A DNA stretch of 5,542 bases. Origin: Chloroflexota bacterium (GTDB lineage: Bacteria > Chloroflexota > Limnocylindria > Limnocylindrales > CSP1-4). The position numbers and the translations under genes were made by a program. The notes beneath the pieces are model-generated. The model searched no databases. It was not told the DNA's origin and saw only the letters and a list, made by a program, of their open reading frames with translations. This document shows, piece after piece, positions 4,619 to 5,542 of the stretch (its first letter is position 1; every line of letters starts with the position of its first letter). The stretch spans positions 1-5,542 of the forward strand of contig JACDAH010000295.1 of the NCBI GenBank assembly GCA_013695505.1, written 5' to 3'.

Positions 4619-5542
4619 ATGGCGACGCGCAAGGAGATCCTCGAGATCGGCGGCCGCGAGGTCTCGATCTCGAACCCGGACAAGGTCTACTTCCCCGAGC
4701 CGGGCTACACGAAGATGGATCTCGTCTCGTACTACCTCGCGATCGCCGACGGGGCGCTCCGCGGCGCCGGCGGCAGGCCGATGGCCCTCAAGCGCTTCGT
4801 GGACGGGATCACCAAGGAGCCCTTCTTCCAGAAGCGGGCGCCCGACAACACGCCCGACTGGATCCGGACTGCCGAGCTGACCTTCCCGTCGGGCCGGACC
4901 GCCGACGAGATCGTCCTCGACGAGCCGGCCGGGCTCGCCTGGGTCGTCAATCTCGGCTGCATCGACCTGAATCCGCACCCCGTTCGAGCTGAGGACCTCG
5001 ACCACCCCGACGAGCTGCGGGTCGATCTCGACCCCGTCCCGGGCATCGAATGGCCCCAGATCCGGCGGGTCGCGCTCGTCTGCCAGGAGGCGCTCGAGGC
5101 CGTCGGGCTCGTCGGCTGGCCCAAGACGTCTGGCTCCCGCGGGATCCACATCAACATCCGGATCGAGCCGCGGTGGACGTACGCCGAGGTTCGCCGCGCC
5201 GCGCTGGCCCTGGCCCGTGACGTGGAGGCGCGTGCGCCGGACCTGGCGACGAGCAAATGGTGGAAGGAAGAACGCCACGGCGTCTTCCTCGATTACAACC
5301 AGAATGCCAAGGACCGAACGGTGGCGTCGGCGTATTCGGTCCGCCCGCTGGCGGACGCCCGGGTGTCGATGCCGCTGCGCTGGTCCGAGGTTCCGGACGT
5401 GGTCGCGGAGGACTTCACGATCGCGACCGTGCCCGGCCTTGTCGCCGCGCGCGGCGATGCCGGCGCGGGCATCGATGAGGCGGTGGGATCGCTGGAGGTG
5501 CTGCTCGAGCTCTCCGCCCGCCACGAAGCGCAGGGCCAGGGC
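4619..5542 (+). CDS. ligD: LigD-family NHEJ primase-polymerase domain protein (3' end outside window)
   Basis: The frame is open from ATG 4619 to the last base, giving 308 residues without a stop. LigD polymerase domains belong to the archaeo-eukaryotic primase superfamily and fill or extend DNA ends, often with ribonucleotides, during Ku-dependent non-homologous end joining. Visible signatures in order are: VSISNPDKVYFPEPGYTKMDLVSYY (15-39); RPMALKRFVDGI (53-64), with FFQKRAPDNTPDW (69-81); WVVNLGCIDLNPHPVR (108-123), the conserved His-containing segment; RVDLDP (134-139), whose Asp136 and Asp138 are the metal ligands; KTSGSRGIHINI (169-180), the nucleotide-binding loop with His177; and VFLDYNQNAKDRTVASAYSVRP (222-243), with the third catalytic Asp225. 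The domain is nearly complete by residue 308. No ligase or phosphoesterase domain lies before it, so it is either a stand-alone polymerase or the N-terminal part of a fusion. It starts 189 bases from the divergent DUF2652 gene. No Ku gene is in the window. Confidence 0.93.
   Translation, partial: MATRKEILEIGGREVSISNPDKVYFPEPGYTKMDLVSYYLAIADGALRGAGGRPMALKRFVDGITKEPFFQKRAPDNTPDWIRTAELTFPSGRTADEIVLDEPAGLAWVVNLGCIDLNPHPVRAEDLDHPDELRVDLDPVPGIEWPQIRRVALVCQEALEAVGLVGWPKTSGSRGIHINIRIEPRWTYAEVRRAALALARDVEARAPDLATSKWWKEERHGVFLDYNQNAKDRTVASAYSVRPLADARVSMPLRWSEVPDVVAEDFTIATVPGLVAARGDAGAGIDEAVGSLEVLLELSARHEAQGQG

Noticed and set aside
4478..5524. Minus-strand ORF (348 codons) opposite the ligD-like gene
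   Set aside because: The plus strand encodes all LigD polymerase motifs in order; the antisense frame is rich in Arg/Gly/Asp/Val with no motif.

Overview
This is a high-GC bacterial window with tightly packed genes, few Shine-Dalgarno sites and at least one apparently leaderless start. That, together with the gene set (an ECF42-type sigma factor with a YCII/DGPF partner, a DUF2652 protein, a LigD-type polymerase and a short WHLG-type conserved hypothetical), suggests a soil-type Chloroflexota or Actinomycetota genome. The phylum is an inference from style, not from a marker gene.

Layout, left to right. (1) 1-274, + strand: the C-terminal end of a probably exported or surface protein whose start lies outside the window. 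It is followed by a strong GC hairpin with a UUCG tetraloop (305-336), a likely transcription stop. (2) 424-774, +: a 116-residue conserved hypothetical. (3) 824-1309, -: a 161-residue DUF1579-like protein, convergent with (2). (4) 1455-2744, -: an ECF42-type RNA polymerase sigma factor with a long helical C-terminal extension. (5) 2776-3177, -: its YCII/DGPF partner. (6) 3257-4429, -: a two-domain protein, DUF2652 (class III cyclase-like) followed by an SRPBCC domain. (7) 4619-5542, +, running off the end: a LigD-family NHEJ primase-polymerase domain, divergent from (6).

The core is the DGPF-sigma pair. ECF42 sigma factors are known to lack a classical anti-sigma partner, to be co-transcribed with a DGPF protein, and to recognise TGTCGA (-35) and CG(A/T)C (-10). 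Between the DUF2652 gene and the DGPF gene, on the coding strand, I find TGTCGA, exactly 17 bases, then CGTC, about 50 bases before the DGPF start. This predicts a positively autoregulated operon beginning at the DGPF gene. The DUF1579-like gene lies 145 bases downstream on the same strand, has its own good ribosome binding site, and may be a third operon member. The ligD-like gene belongs to DNA double-strand break repair and looks independent, with a -10 box placed for leaderless transcription.

No RNA gene, CRISPR array, insertion sequence or wholly new system is visible. The long ORFs opposite the sigma, DUF2652 and ligD genes are high-GC shadows.
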